Position numbers and translations under genes: made by a program
Notes under the pieces: model-generated
What the model was told of the DNA's origin: nothing
Seen by the model: only the letters and a program-made list of their open reading frames with translations
Databases searched by the model: none
Source: Spirosoma endbachense
GTDB taxonomy: Bacteria; Bacteroidota; Bacteroidia; Cytophagales; Spirosomataceae
Assembly (NCBI RefSeq): GCF_010233585.1
Contig: NZ_CP045997.1
Span: 2,823,446 to 2,887,445, forward strand
Direction: 5' to 3'
DNA length: 64,000 bases
In this document: positions 34,375-44,597 of the stretch, piece after piece
How positions within the stretch are numbered: position 1 is the first letter of the stretch
How the letters are laid out: the number at the start of each line of letters is the position of its first letter

Positions 34375-35187
34375 TCAGACAACGGCCAAAAGCGGAATAT
34401 CTGTCAACCGGGCCATACGCTGCGTTTCACCTTCTGAAAATAACTTCCAGAGCCAGCTTCGGGTCTGGGGTAGCATCATAATCAGATCGGCTTTATTGTC
34501 GTGAGAAAACTGGAGTAACGTATCATACACTTCGCTTCCATTTATCAGGCTCATGGTATGGGGTACCTGAAGCAATAGTCGCCGGATATGCTCGGCTCGA
34601 TCTCTTAATTCAGGATTATTCGGTTTCTCGGTAATGCAAATTACATTGATCAAACTGTCTGAGGCCCGTGCGAATTCCAGTGCCGTTTCTAAGGCTATAG
34701 CGTTAGGCGGAATTGCCAGGTCGACTCCCAGTACGATATTTTTTATACCCGCATAGCCAATGCCGGGAGGAATCAACAGAAGTGGCACCTCGGTTTCTTC
34801 CACCATTCCGGTCGCTATGCTGCCCAGTAGCTGCGTACTTTTAGGCGCTGTCCCTACCGTCGACATAATGAGCAGGTCTGCATTTTTCGCTTTCGTTACA
34901 GCCCGAATAGCATTCATTGTATGCCCTTCCTGTACCAGACAGTGAATAGGCACAACAGCTACTTCCCTTAATTCATCGGCCAGATGCCTGAGCTTCTTTT
35001 CGCTGGTTTCCCGAATGGCCTCTTCGCTCAATGGGAAATCGCCGGATTTAGCTGGATTATCGGGCCAGAAATGATACGCATTAAGCAGAATCAATTCGGC
35101 CTTCCAGTCACGAGCCAGTTGAACAGCAAACCGGGCGGCCTGATTGGCATTGTGGGAAAAATCAGTAGCAAGAACAATCGTTTTCAT
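34375..35187 (-). CDS. Universal stress protein, tandem UspA domains
   Basis: 270 residues from MKTIVLATDFSHNANQAARFA. Two Usp domains: about 1-140 (VLATDFS...LIMSTVGTAPKSTQLLGSIATGMVEETEVPLLLIP) and 145-270 (IKNIVLGVDLAIP...LIMMLPQ). The first keeps a variant of the ATP-binding motif (GTAPKSTQLLGSIA); the second is degenerate. Tandem Usp proteins are common in anaerobic and starvation regulons. Convergent with hemN; downstream of the 111-residue membrane protein gene by 83 bp. Confidence 0.85.
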   Translation of the reverse strand: MKTIVLATDFSHNANQAARFAVQLARDWKAELILLNAYHFWPDNPAKSGDFPLSEEAIRETSEKKLRHLADELREVAVVPIHCLVQEGHTMNAIRAVTKAKNADLLIMSTVGTAPKSTQLLGSIATGMVEETEVPLLLIPPGIGYAGIKNIVLGVDLAIPPNAIALETALEFARASDSLINVICITEKPNNPELRDRAEHIRRLLLQVPHTMSLINGSEVYDTLLQFSHDNKADLIMMLPQTRSWLWKLFSEGETQRMARLTDIPLLAVV

Positions 35188-35270
35188 AACAATACAAATC
35201 TGAGTGGCCAACTACACGGGCCGATGAATAGTGGTGAATTAGTCGGTTTAGGGATACGCTAACCGATTCT

Positions 35271-35606
35271 TTACGATAGGATATCGAGTAGAATTATGGC
35301 CAGATGAATTACCGTACTCATGGCAAATGATGGGAAAATGTACTTCATCGGCAATACGGATAGCACGGGAATCAACACGGCTAAAAAACACAGATTGCTG
35401 ACTAAAAACTGCCAGTCGCCACCACCCATGTAGGCCATGACCAGTAGCAAAGCCGGAGATAGTATACAGCCCTGAATGGCTACAAACGTAGCGGCCCATC
35501 CAATTCGGTTGAACTCCGCCTTAGTGACAAAGTTTTTATAGGTGGTAATCCAGTTAGCCTCCTGGGAGTGCGTATAAGCAGTTGTTGAGTGTGTGAGCGT
35601 TGCCAT
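35271..35606 (-). CDS. Hypothetical small membrane protein
   Basis: 111 residues. A polar N-terminus (about 1-30), then three predicted membrane helices: IGWAATFVAIQGCILSPALLLV, FLVSNLCFLAVLIPVLSVLP and MSTVIHLAIILLDIL. I do not recognise a family. It is the first gene before the universal stress protein gene on the same strand and probably in the same unit. Confidence 0.65.
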   Translation of the reverse strand: MATLTHSTTAYTHSQEANWITTYKNFVTKAEFNRIGWAATFVAIQGCILSPALLLVMAYMGGGDWQFLVSNLCFLAVLIPVLSVLPMKYIFPSFAMSTVIHLAIILLDILS

Positions 35607-35834
35607 TGTCTTAAGCGTTAGATTATGCTACAAAACAACAGTCCGTAGCCCTTCTGCTATATGATGCAGATCAGCCATGTACCTGATTATGATTAGGTAC
35701 ATGCGGCACAACCAGTCAAACAAACTAGCCATCAGGGCTTTATAAATTACGTCCTGGCCAATCCGTGTTTTCTTCTGAAAACAGATGATCGCGTATTGGA
35801 GATGTGACGGTTGGCGTCAGGTTATAAAAACGAA

Positions 35835-35871
35835 TTGCGGCAATCCGGGCCTACACCACGAATTGCCGCAA
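35835..35871 (-). terminator. Hairpin terminator after the DUF1501 gene
   Basis: Arms ttgcggcaat (35835-35844) and attgccgcaa (35862-35871) pair exactly; two more pairs can form towards the loop beyond one mismatch. On the minus strand the hairpin is followed by a T-rich run. It sits 22 bp after the DUF1501 stop codon and would end the planctomycete-type operon. Confidence 0.6.
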
Positions 35872-35892
35872 CTAAACAAATGCTACCTAACT

Positions 35893-37359
35893 CTACGCCA
35901 GCAGCGGCTTGACCACTTTCCCGTGGACATCAGTCAGACGATAACGTCGGCCCTGACTTTTGAAGGTCAATTTTTCGTGATCGACACCGAGCAGATGCAG
36001 CACCGTTGCCTGAAAATCATGCACATGCACCGGATCACGGATAACGTTGTAGCCAAAATCATCGGTTTCACCGTAGACCATCCCTTTTTTAACACCGGCT
36101 CCCGCCATCCAGACCGAGAACGCACGGGGATGGTGATCCCGGCCATAATTATCTCTTGTCAATTTACCCTGCGAATAGGCACCACGCCCGAACTCACCAC
36201 CCCAGATCACGAGCGTATCGTCCAGTAAGCCCCGTTGTTTAAGATCCATAATCAAGGCCGCCGACGGCTGATCGACGCTCTTCGTCTGAATCTTGATATC
36301 GTTGGGCAAATTGCCGTGCTGATCCCAGCCCTGGTGGTATAACTGCACGAATTTTACGTCTTTTTCGATCAACTTCCGGGCTAAGAGGCAATTGGCCGCA
36401 AATGTGCCGGGCTTGCGGCTCTCGGGGCCATACATATCAAAAATATAGTCTGGCTCCTTAGAAATATCCAGCGTTTCAGGCACGGAGGTCTGCATCCGAT
36501 AAGCCATTTCGTATTGTGCCATCCTGCTGTTGATTTCGGGGTCCAATACGTGCTTAAACTGCTCCTGATGCAGTTTCGTCAGATAGTCGAGCATCCGACG
36601 GCGGCTGGTTTTATCGATGCCCGGCGGATTATTGAGGTAATAAACCGGATCTGGTCCTGACCGAAACACGACGCCCTGATGCACTGACGGCAAAAAGCCA
36701 TTACTCCAGAGTTTGGCATAAAGCGGCTGATCACCATTGCGGCCTTTAGAAAGCAGAACGACAAAAGCAGGAAGATTCTGATTATCGGAGCCTAGTCCGT
36801 AACTAATCCATGACCCGAAACTGGGTCGGCCAGCCTGCTGGCTCCCCGTTTGAAAGAATGTTACGGCAGGATCATGATTAATGGCTTCAGTGTGCAACGA
36901 ACGTATAAAGGTCAGATCACTGGCAATCCGAGCCGTATGTGGCAGCAATTCACTAATCCACATCTGACCGGGGCCATACTGAGCAAATTTATACTTCGAT
37001 GCAGCCAGTGGAAAACGGCTTTGCCCGGCAGTCATACCTGTCAGACGCTGTCCTTTGCGAACCGACTCGGGTAAATCCTGCCCCCACATGGCTTCAAGTC
37101 TGGGCTTATAATCGAACAGTTCCAGCTGCGAGGGAGCTCCACTCTGAAACAGATAAATGACCCGCTTCACCTTCGGCGGAAAGTGTGGTTTACCCACCGC
37201 CGGATTTTCGCCGGGCCGGTCTGCCGACGTGGTGGTACCGCCAAATAAACTGGTTGGATTCAGCAGCGACGCCAGCGCAATCGTGCCTAGCCCCGCACTG
37301 GCCTGACCGAGAAATGTCCGGCGGCTTTGTTGATCATGTATTTCGTCCTGAATATCCAT
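35893..37359 (-). CDS. DUF1501 family protein with Tat signal
   Basis: 488 residues from MDIQDEIHDQQSRRTFLG. The twin-arginine motif SRRTFLG leads a hydrophobic stretch (LGTIALASLL), so it is probably exported folded. The rest is DUF1501, an alkaline-phosphatase/sulfatase-like fold: RVIYLFQSGAPSQLELFDYKP, FIRSLHTEAINHDPAVTFFQTG, FVQLYHQGWDQHGNL and VIWGGEFGRGAYSQG, with the His/Asp positions expected for metal binding. The family is abundant in Planctomycetes beside DUF1549/DUF1553 proteins. The reaction is unproven; a sulfated or phosphorylated polymer substrate is a guess. It follows the DUF1553 gene by 61 bp. Confidence 0.88.
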   Translation of the reverse strand: MDIQDEIHDQQSRRTFLGQASAGLGTIALASLLNPTSLFGGTTTSADRPGENPAVGKPHFPPKVKRVIYLFQSGAPSQLELFDYKPRLEAMWGQDLPESVRKGQRLTGMTAGQSRFPLAASKYKFAQYGPGQMWISELLPHTARIASDLTFIRSLHTEAINHDPAVTFFQTGSQQAGRPSFGSWISYGLGSDNQNLPAFVVLLSKGRNGDQPLYAKLWSNGFLPSVHQGVVFRSGPDPVYYLNNPPGIDKTSRRRMLDYLTKLHQEQFKHVLDPEINSRMAQYEMAYRMQTSVPETLDISKEPDYIFDMYGPESRKPGTFAANCLLARKLIEKDVKFVQLYHQGWDQHGNLPNDIKIQTKSVDQPSAALIMDLKQRGLLDDTLVIWGGEFGRGAYSQGKLTRDNYGRDHHPRAFSVWMAGAGVKKGMVYGETDDFGYNVIRDPVHVHDFQATVLHLLGVDHEKLTFKSQGRRYRLTDVHGKVVKPLLA

Positions 37360-37420
37360 AAGAGTCGTCAATAGTAGTCCTTATCGCAGGCCACGAATGG
37401 ACAGCGCGCAGAACGTATGA

Positions 37421-40400
37421 CTATCGTTTTATAATCGCTTCGTCGAAATTCATTATTGTACTCGTAACGACTGTCCAGGCAGCTAGCTCGGCCGGATTGA
37501 GTGTTTTATCAACAGGATATTCGCCCACTGCCAGCAGTTCCGTGGCTCGTTTTGGGTTCTTCCTGAAATCGGCCAGTTCTTCCGCGTAGAGCTGCTTCAT
37601 CAGGTTAAGCTCTTCCACTCGGGCGGGACGACTGATAACCGCTTTAAAGACGGATTCGATCACTCCTTTCTCTGGCTCTTCCTTTTTCCCTTCGCCCAGT
37701 TTTTTCTGCGCCAGTACTCTGGCAGCTTCCACAAACTGCGGATCATTGAGCGTCACCAATGCCTGTAAGGGCGTGCTGGTTTTCTGACGCTTCACAATAC
37801 AGGTATGCCGTTCGGCAGCATCGAAATTGAGCATCATGGGCGGGGGCGAACTCCGCTTCCAGATCGTATACATCGACCGCCGATAGAGGCTATCATTATG
37901 GTTCTGCACATACTTTACGGCGTTGCGTGTAGCCAGAGCCTCCCAGATCCCAGCCGGCTGGTAAGGGTGAACACTTGGCCCACCAATGCGCTGATTCAAT
38001 AAGCCACTGGCGGCCAGTGCATTGTCACGAACCTGCTCGGCCGACATCCGATAGCTTGGCCCCCGAGTAAGGAAAACATTATCAGGGTCGGCTTCCCGTG
38101 CTTTTTCGGAAACACTCGATGACTGCCGATAAGTGGCCGACATAACGATCAGTTTATGCATCGCTTTGACATTCCAGCCAGATTCCCGGAATTTTACAGC
38201 CAGATAATCCAGCAATTCCGGGTGTGTCGGCAGTGCGCCCTGATTGCCAAAATCATCACTATTTTTGGCCAGCCCCTGCCCAAAATATTGCTGCCAGAAC
38301 CGATTGGCCATTACCCGTCCGAACAAAGGATTTTCGGGCATCAATAACCATTTGGCCAGACCAAGTCGGTTTTTAGGCCATTCTTCAGGTATAGGATTCA
38401 GGCTATGCAATACAGCAGGCGTAACAACTTCTCCCGGCGCATCATAAGCCCCCCGTTTCAATAAGTGCGTTTCGCGCGGCACCGACCGCTCCTGCATGAC
38501 CATTACCTGATCTGAATTCGTATAAAGCATCAGTTGCTCGCCACGGAGTTTCATGGCTTTGGCATACTCATCACGATATACAGAGTCCTGGGTGGTTACG
38601 TAATAGGTGTACAGACCTGTCCGTTGCACGGGGCTACGATTTGTTACCGGAGTGCGCAGGGCTGCGGTAAGCGCATCGGGCTGACCAGCTAGTTTGGGCA
38701 TTTCGATCGGTGCCAGGCAACGGTCGTAGATACGCAACTCATCAACCGCGAAATCTTTGTAGAAATAATCGTGCATCCGGCCCACATAGAACGTATGCTG
38801 CGCCCAGTGTGTACGATCTTTTCCATACACCATGCTATGAATAAGATTATCGGCCACCACTTTCGTGCGTACAGCTTTGCCATTCAGATAAAGCGTCAGG
38901 CCGCTGGCACGACCCATACCATTGTAGGTAAAGGCGACCTGAAACCACTGGTGAACCGGCACTTTATCAACCGACTCAATATCGATCGCATTGGCTGGCC
39001 ATACATGGTTAAAGGTAAGTTTCAGTCGTCCATCGGCCAGTAGATCGAGTTGATAACCGCGCTGACCGTCCATGGGTCCGGTCGTGCGTCCCATGAGTGT
39101 AAGAGCCGTTTGCGGCTTAGCCAGATTAAACCAGCTGCTTACTGTAAACGGCTGATTTTGCTCAAAAGCGCCAAACCCCCAGGGAAGCTCAATAAAACTG
39201 TCGCCCGGCAGGAAACGGGCTTTTCCGAAGCGGCCAGGAACCGCATAAGGCACCTTATCGGGGTCGCCACCGAGCCGCGCCGGAAGCGTATCATTTACCG
39301 TGTTTACAAATGCATTACGCGGATCTTTCCAGAGTTCTTCCTTTGTTTTACGTTTAGGAGCTTCCTTCTTTTCAGGTTTCTTACTGTCTGGTTTCGTCGT
39401 TTGAGCCTTCTTCACTTCTTCTTTTTTACGCTTAGCGTCTTCCAGTTTTTTCTTTTCGTTCTCGGCTTTCACATACGCACTGATGTCGGTCCGATCAGCT
39501 TCATCGAATGTATAATGCGCGATTAATCCTGAATCGGTTGACGAGCCTACATGTTGCGGTGCACTTGCCAGCCACTGCCCAAACCGTTGCTGATAATCGG
39601 GACGATTCGGGTTTAACTTTTGCTCTAAGGGCGTAAGTTTTTCACGAATGAATTTCAGTTTAGCGTCGGTTTCGGGCTTAGTGAGTGTAACGGTTGGCGC
39701 AGCTTCGCCATTGTAGGGAATCTGTCCACGTTCATTGTTACTATTGAAGAAGGCAAACAGTGAATAATAATCTTTCTGGCTGATCGGATCGTATTTGTGA
39801 TCATGGCAGCGGGCGCATTCGACCGTCAACCCCAACATGGCTTTACCGAACGTATTAGCCCGATCGGCTACGTATTCAACCCGGTATTCTTCATCGACAA
39901 TACCGCCCTCCTGGCTTTGCTGGTGGTTCCGATTAAACGCCGTCGCAATCAGTTGATCCCGATTCGGGTTTGGCAATAGATCACCGGCCAACTGCCACGT
40001 AATGAACCGATCGAAGGAAAGATTACGATTATAAGCCCGAATGATCCAGTCGCGATATGGCCATACGGTTCGCAGTCCATCGTCCTGATACCCATGCGTA
40101 TCGGCATAGCGAGCTACATCGAGCCATTCTACTGCCTGTCGTTCACCATAATGCGGATTGTTTAGCAGCCGGTTTACGACTTTTTCGTAAGCATTTGGGG
40201 AATTATCGGCCAGAAACGCATCGACCTCGGCAGCAGTCGGTGGGAGGCCCGTCAAATCCAGGCTTACCCGACGAAGCAGCGTTGTTTTGTCGGCTTCAGG
40301 TGCGTGGCCTGCTTTCTGACCCTCCTGCTTAGCCAATACGAACCGATCGATTTCGTTTTTTACCCACTTTTCATCCTTAACCTTCGGTATTTCGGGCATT

Positions 40401-40879
40401 GTTGGCGCAATGAGCGACCAATGCTTTTTGTATTCGGCCCCCTGCTCGACCCAGCGCAACAGCATGGCTTTTTCCTCAGCGTTCAGGCTTAAATTCGATT
40501 TGGGCGTAGGCATCATCTCCTCAGGATCAGTGCTGATGATGCGACGTACTAACTCGCTCTCGGCCAGATTTCCCGGTACAATGGCCGTATGACCGCTTTT
40601 CGCTAAGGCTTCATAAGCACCCTCGGGTGTGTCCAGCCGTAAACCGGCCTGTTGTTTTGCTTTATCGGGACCATGACACGCAAAACAGCGATCCGAAAGA
40701 ATAGGCTTAACGTGCAGGTTGTAATCGACTTTTTCGGGTAAGTGAACCTCAGCAGCTATCAATTCGGCGGGTTTCTCAACCGATTTCTGACAGGACGTAA
40801 GCCAGACTGACGTACAGAACAACCCAACCGTTGAGCTGAACAGAATACACCGAAATCGTATGTCAGACCAGACAGGCAT
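37421..40879 (-). CDS. Planctomycete-type cytochrome/DUF1549/LamG/DUF1553 lipoprotein
   Basis: 1152 residues. A lipoprotein signal (VWLTSCQKS, Cys at about residue 30) precedes a planctomycete cytochrome C domain with one CxxCH (DRCFACHGPDKAKQQ). DUF1549 follows (about 165-370, ARYADTHGYQDDGLRTVWPYRDWII), then a Lys/Glu-rich linker near residue 490, a LamG/concanavalin-like domain (about 540-740, QPFTVSSWFNLAKPQ, LTLYLNGKAVRTK), and DUF1553 (about 850-1130, NRFWQQYFGQGLAKNSDDFGNQG, SATYRQSS). Likely outer-membrane anchored, binding a glycan via LamG and transferring electrons. Start of the DUF1553-DUF1501 pair. Confidence 0.9.
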   Translation of the reverse strand: MPVWSDIRFRCILFSSTVGLFCTSVWLTSCQKSVEKPAELIAAEVHLPEKVDYNLHVKPILSDRCFACHGPDKAKQQAGLRLDTPEGAYEALAKSGHTAIVPGNLAESELVRRIISTDPEEMMPTPKSNLSLNAEEKAMLLRWVEQGAEYKKHWSLIAPTMPEIPKVKDEKWVKNEIDRFVLAKQEGQKAGHAPEADKTTLLRRVSLDLTGLPPTAAEVDAFLADNSPNAYEKVVNRLLNNPHYGERQAVEWLDVARYADTHGYQDDGLRTVWPYRDWIIRAYNRNLSFDRFITWQLAGDLLPNPNRDQLIATAFNRNHQQSQEGGIVDEEYRVEYVADRANTFGKAMLGLTVECARCHDHKYDPISQKDYYSLFAFFNSNNERGQIPYNGEAAPTVTLTKPETDAKLKFIREKLTPLEQKLNPNRPDYQQRFGQWLASAPQHVGSSTDSGLIAHYTFDEADRTDISAYVKAENEKKKLEDAKRKKEEVKKAQTTKPDSKKPEKKEAPKRKTKEELWKDPRNAFVNTVNDTLPARLGGDPDKVPYAVPGRFGKARFLPGDSFIELPWGFGAFEQNQPFTVSSWFNLAKPQTALTLMGRTTGPMDGQRGYQLDLLADGRLKLTFNHVWPANAIDIESVDKVPVHQWFQVAFTYNGMGRASGLTLYLNGKAVRTKVVADNLIHSMVYGKDRTHWAQHTFYVGRMHDYFYKDFAVDELRIYDRCLAPIEMPKLAGQPDALTAALRTPVTNRSPVQRTGLYTYYVTTQDSVYRDEYAKAMKLRGEQLMLYTNSDQVMVMQERSVPRETHLLKRGAYDAPGEVVTPAVLHSLNPIPEEWPKNRLGLAKWLLMPENPLFGRVMANRFWQQYFGQGLAKNSDDFGNQGALPTHPELLDYLAVKFRESGWNVKAMHKLIVMSATYRQSSSVSEKAREADPDNVFLTRGPSYRMSAEQVRDNALAASGLLNQRIGGPSVHPYQPAGIWEALATRNAVKYVQNHNDSLYRRSMYTIWKRSSPPPMMLNFDAAERHTCIVKRQKTSTPLQALVTLNDPQFVEAARVLAQKKLGEGKKEEPEKGVIESVFKAVISRPARVEELNLMKQLYAEELADFRKNPKRATELLAVGEYPVDKTLNPAELAAWTVVTSTIMNFDEAIIKR

Positions 40880-41104
40880 ACAAGTGAACCAATTGATTAT
40901 GATACTATTTTACAAAAATAGTGAAGATACAACCAATAGCACAGTACTATTTTACCCGGTTATCGTTCAATTTTAACGTTTGACTTTTGTTCCAAACACT
41001 ATTACAAGCTGCATTAATAGCGGCAAAGTCAGTTTGTAGACTTGATTTGTAGTCTAAACCCCTCTGATTAAATGACCGGCAGTCTTCTTCTCCCTCGGCC
41101 TGTT

Positions 41105-44100
41105 CTATCGCCCAATTACAAGCCTTGTTTGAGCGGGTGAACTTTCAGCATCCAGGAGTTGAATGCTAAGTGGACCTTCTTTACGCTGGGTTCTGTCAAT
41201 AGCCACCGTGATCGAGTGAACACCCTGAGCAAAATCGGCAACGATTCCCTGATCGGTGAGTTTTAGCGGTTTTGAGCCTACCCAGGCACTTAAACCAGCA
41301 GTTGAGTTAATGGCCAGATTTACATTGCCTTTGCTGATCACTTCAATATCGAACCGAACGAAGCTGTATTGTTTACCAGCATTCACATCAACGACCGCCA
41401 GTTCATCCAAAGGCAGGTCGCCGGAAACTTTGCTATAAGCTGGTTGCCAGGCCACTTTTGCATTATCCTTCGTAACATAGCCTGGTCCATCGGCCAGGAT
41501 TTTCCGGGTCAGTTCTTTAGTGGCAGAAACGGTGTTCCAGCGACGCACAAATCGGGCTGTGGGGACGCGGAATTTCCCCGACTCGCCCATTTTCGACAGA
41601 AATCCAATCAGATTGACAAACTCTTCTTTGTCTAAACTGGCTGTCAATCCCGGAGGCATCAGCGAACCAGGTACTTTTTCAATGGCATTGACCTGGCTTT
41701 TGGGAATGGCAACTTCTAAACCACTCACATCGCGTATCACTAGTTCGGAGGTGCCGTTACCAACCAGATAGCCCATTTGCTCACTACCATCTTTTTTCAC
41801 GATACGCTGAAGTTCATATCCTTCCTTGATGGATAGATTTGGGTACAGAACGGATCGGATGATGGTTTCGGCGGGAGAACTCGTTCCCAGGCTGCTCAAA
41901 TCCGGACCAATACGCCCTCCAGCTCCGCCAATCGCATGACAGGTAAGGCAGGTAAGGTTGCTTTTCCGGAATACCAGTTCTCCTTTAACAGGATCAGCGG
42001 TTTCTTTTGCTGTTTTCGCCAGACTGCTGATTTCCTGAGCAGTAAGCTCCTGAGGCATCTTTTCGGGGAGTAAAACACCACCTGAGGCCTCCAGTGCCTG
42101 CGTCAGGAGCTTAACATCTTCGCCATTACGCCGGTTGTAAGGCAGGTTACGCTGCACGATCTGCCGACCTTCCTTTGCCCTGTTTTCTGGTATCTTTTTG
42201 GCTGTCAGCTCGTCAGCGAGCGCACGCACGCCCTGCTTATTGACTAAAAATGCCTGAAAAAGTTCAGATACGTCCGTTTGTGCTGGTAAAGTCCGCAACA
42301 GATCAGCGCTAATTCTGGCCCCTTCCGAAACGTTCAGAGAAACCAGTTGAGAAGCCGCTGCCAGCCGCAGATCAACCGGATTTTTTCCGCTGGTCATGTC
42401 AACCAGTGACTTTCTGGCCTGCTCATTCCCCAAAGCGGCCAATGACTCCAGAGCGGCTTTTCGCTTGCTTTTATCTTCTTTTTGAGCCAGGCTGACCAGG
42501 GCTGCGTTCTGCTCATCCAGATGCCATAAACCAATCAACCGGATGGCGCTTGTAGAGATGGCTTCATCATCATTTTCGATAATACCGGTAATCCGATTCA
42601 ACTTGCCCTCAGGTTTTAGGCCCCGTCGAGCGGCTTCTTCGAGGGCACCCAACTGAGTCGCCACTGATTTACCCGAACCCGTATTCGCCTGAACGGCTTT
42701 ATCAAAAAGAATCGTCAAATCGGCAGCGCTGCCGAATTTAGCAAGCGAACCCAGCACGTCCTTCTGGTATTCTTCGGGAATCCGATTCTGTTGATACAAC
42801 TGAGCCAGTCGAGAAACCGAAGCAGGGTTGCTGACCGACTTGAGCGCAAAGGTGGTTTTGCGGAAATCACCAAAGAATTCGGGATCTGTTTTCAGCCGGG
42901 ACATCCAAAACGGTTCCAGTTCACGAACCGTCTGCCAGAGGGCAAAGTCCAGAAATTCGTCCATTGGATTATCCAGTACCGATAAAGCTGTACGGGCGGC
43001 CTCGGCCGTTTGTACTTTCCGGAGGGCAATCACGGCTTCAAGACGCACCTGAGGGTGCTTGTCCGTTACGGCTACGGTAAGCAGACTTGGCACATTGGTC
43101 AATTTAGGATACCATAATTCAAGTGCCCGCAATGCAGCTGCCCTGGCATTGTGCGTTTCTGCCTTCAACAGCCGAAGCAGAAGTGGCTCGTTCACCACAT
43201 CAAGCGTTTGATACACCCAAAGTCCTTCCAGCAGTTGGTGCTCGTAGTCAGCATCCTTTTTATCTAAATCCTGAATCCATTTTTCAAGGGCTGGGATCAC
43301 GTCTTTAGCACCGCGCGCTTTCAGAACCTGCTTGGCTTGTGAGCGAGTCCAGTTTTCCGGCAACTTCAGGGTTTCTAAAAGCTCGCTGACACTGGCCTTA
43401 CTTAACTGCGGTTTTTTAATTAAAGGGCGGTTTTTGGCAATGATCCGCCAGATACGGCCATGCTCATGATCCCGGCGCGGATCATGAAAATCTACCTCAC
43501 CATGCTGAATAATGGGGTTATACCAATCAGCCACATAAATAGCACCATCCGGACCAACCGAGATGTCTACAGGCCGAAAGGCAACATGGTCCGTCCATAA
43601 TAAATCCTCGGCCTGCTTGGAGGCATACCCGCTGCCTTGTTCTTCCAGCTTAAATCGGTTAATGCGGTTAGCCCGAAAATCGTTGGTAATGACACTACCC
43701 TGCCAGGATTCAGGAAGGTGACGGCCCGAAATCACATCCAGGCCACTGTGCTTGGGCTGGCCCGGATTTAGCCCGCGAAGAATTCGGGCAGCACCCGGCG
43801 AGGTAAGAAATGTGGCTCCCGGAAATGCATAATTGATTCCTTCAAAACCAGCCCCATCTGTCAGAAAGGATTGCCCCCAGCGATCAAACTGCAAGCCCCA
43901 CGGATTAACCAATCCTTTGGCGTAGATGTCAAGTTCGAGTTTTTTAGGATTTAACTGCCAGACACCACCACCTTCCAGGCGTTTGATTCCCGACGGCGTT
44001 TCAACGTGGCTATAGATGTAGATGGACTGGTTGAAATAAAGCAGGCCTTCGGGTCCCCATCGGAAAGTATGAATTAGGTGATGCGTATCGGCGGTACCAA

Positions 44101-44587
44101 AGCCGTTTAAAATCCGACGCTTTTTATCGGCCTTGCCATCCCCATCGGTATCCGCGAAATGGAGAATTTCCGTTGAATTGGCCACATAGACGCCACCATC
44201 TCCTGGCAGAATACCAGTGGGTGTTATCAAACCTTCGGCAAAAATGGTTGATTTATCGGCCTTACCATCCCCATCGGTATCTTCCAGAACAAAAATCTTG
44301 TCGTTTGCCTCCTCACCCGTTTTCAGGTGCGGGTACGCCGTACTGCTCACCACCCACAGTCGGCCATCGGCATCCCAGTTCATCTGGATGGGCTTGGCCA
44401 CCAGTGGTTCAGCCGCAAACAGCGTTACCTCGAAACCATCGGCAACCTTGAAAGACTCAAGTTCACGCTTCACATCTGGATCAGGATCGTCTTTTCGATC
44501 AATCTGATTGGCGGATGAGGTAATCAATAAGATGATTGGGATGATTATCAGTCTACGGAAGAACTTCAGGGACCATCTTGTTTTCAT
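41105..44587 (-). CDS. PVC-type heme-binding protein: beta-propeller, HEAT repeats, cytochrome c
   Basis: 1160 residues with a signal peptide (LIIIPIILLITSSA). An N-terminal membrane-bound-dehydrogenase-type propeller (about 45-390) has FEVTLFAAEPLVAKPIQMNWDADGRLWV and DISVGPDGAIYVADWYNP. HEAT-type helical repeats follow (about 440-830), then a cytochrome c domain with CLTCHAIGG and Met ligand candidates (about 880-1010), and a C-terminal beta-sandwich (about 1040-1160). The architecture is common in Planctomycetes and Verrucomicrobia. The propeller may bind a cofactor or sugar substrate. It starts 10 bp after the SGNH hydrolase stop. Confidence 0.9.
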   Translation of the reverse strand: MKTRWSLKFFRRLIIIPIILLITSSANQIDRKDDPDPDVKRELESFKVADGFEVTLFAAEPLVAKPIQMNWDADGRLWVVSSTAYPHLKTGEEANDKIFVLEDTDGDGKADKSTIFAEGLITPTGILPGDGGVYVANSTEILHFADTDGDGKADKKRRILNGFGTADTHHLIHTFRWGPEGLLYFNQSIYIYSHVETPSGIKRLEGGGVWQLNPKKLELDIYAKGLVNPWGLQFDRWGQSFLTDGAGFEGINYAFPGATFLTSPGAARILRGLNPGQPKHSGLDVISGRHLPESWQGSVITNDFRANRINRFKLEEQGSGYASKQAEDLLWTDHVAFRPVDISVGPDGAIYVADWYNPIIQHGEVDFHDPRRDHEHGRIWRIIAKNRPLIKKPQLSKASVSELLETLKLPENWTRSQAKQVLKARGAKDVIPALEKWIQDLDKKDADYEHQLLEGLWVYQTLDVVNEPLLLRLLKAETHNARAAALRALELWYPKLTNVPSLLTVAVTDKHPQVRLEAVIALRKVQTAEAARTALSVLDNPMDEFLDFALWQTVRELEPFWMSRLKTDPEFFGDFRKTTFALKSVSNPASVSRLAQLYQQNRIPEEYQKDVLGSLAKFGSAADLTILFDKAVQANTGSGKSVATQLGALEEAARRGLKPEGKLNRITGIIENDDEAISTSAIRLIGLWHLDEQNAALVSLAQKEDKSKRKAALESLAALGNEQARKSLVDMTSGKNPVDLRLAAASQLVSLNVSEGARISADLLRTLPAQTDVSELFQAFLVNKQGVRALADELTAKKIPENRAKEGRQIVQRNLPYNRRNGEDVKLLTQALEASGGVLLPEKMPQELTAQEISSLAKTAKETADPVKGELVFRKSNLTCLTCHAIGGAGGRIGPDLSSLGTSSPAETIIRSVLYPNLSIKEGYELQRIVKKDGSEQMGYLVGNGTSELVIRDVSGLEVAIPKSQVNAIEKVPGSLMPPGLTASLDKEEFVNLIGFLSKMGESGKFRVPTARFVRRWNTVSATKELTRKILADGPGYVTKDNAKVAWQPAYSKVSGDLPLDELAVVDVNAGKQYSFVRFDIEVISKGNVNLAINSTAGLSAWVGSKPLKLTDQGIVADFAQGVHSITVAIDRTQRKEGPLSIQLLDAESSPAQTRLVIGR

Positions 44588-44597
44588 GACGTTCTTA

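Noticed and set aside
39050..39526. A 158-codon plus-strand frame inside the DUF1553 gene
   Set aside because: Antisense of the Lys/Glu-rich linker; Phe/Leu-rich run arises from the complement of that linker.
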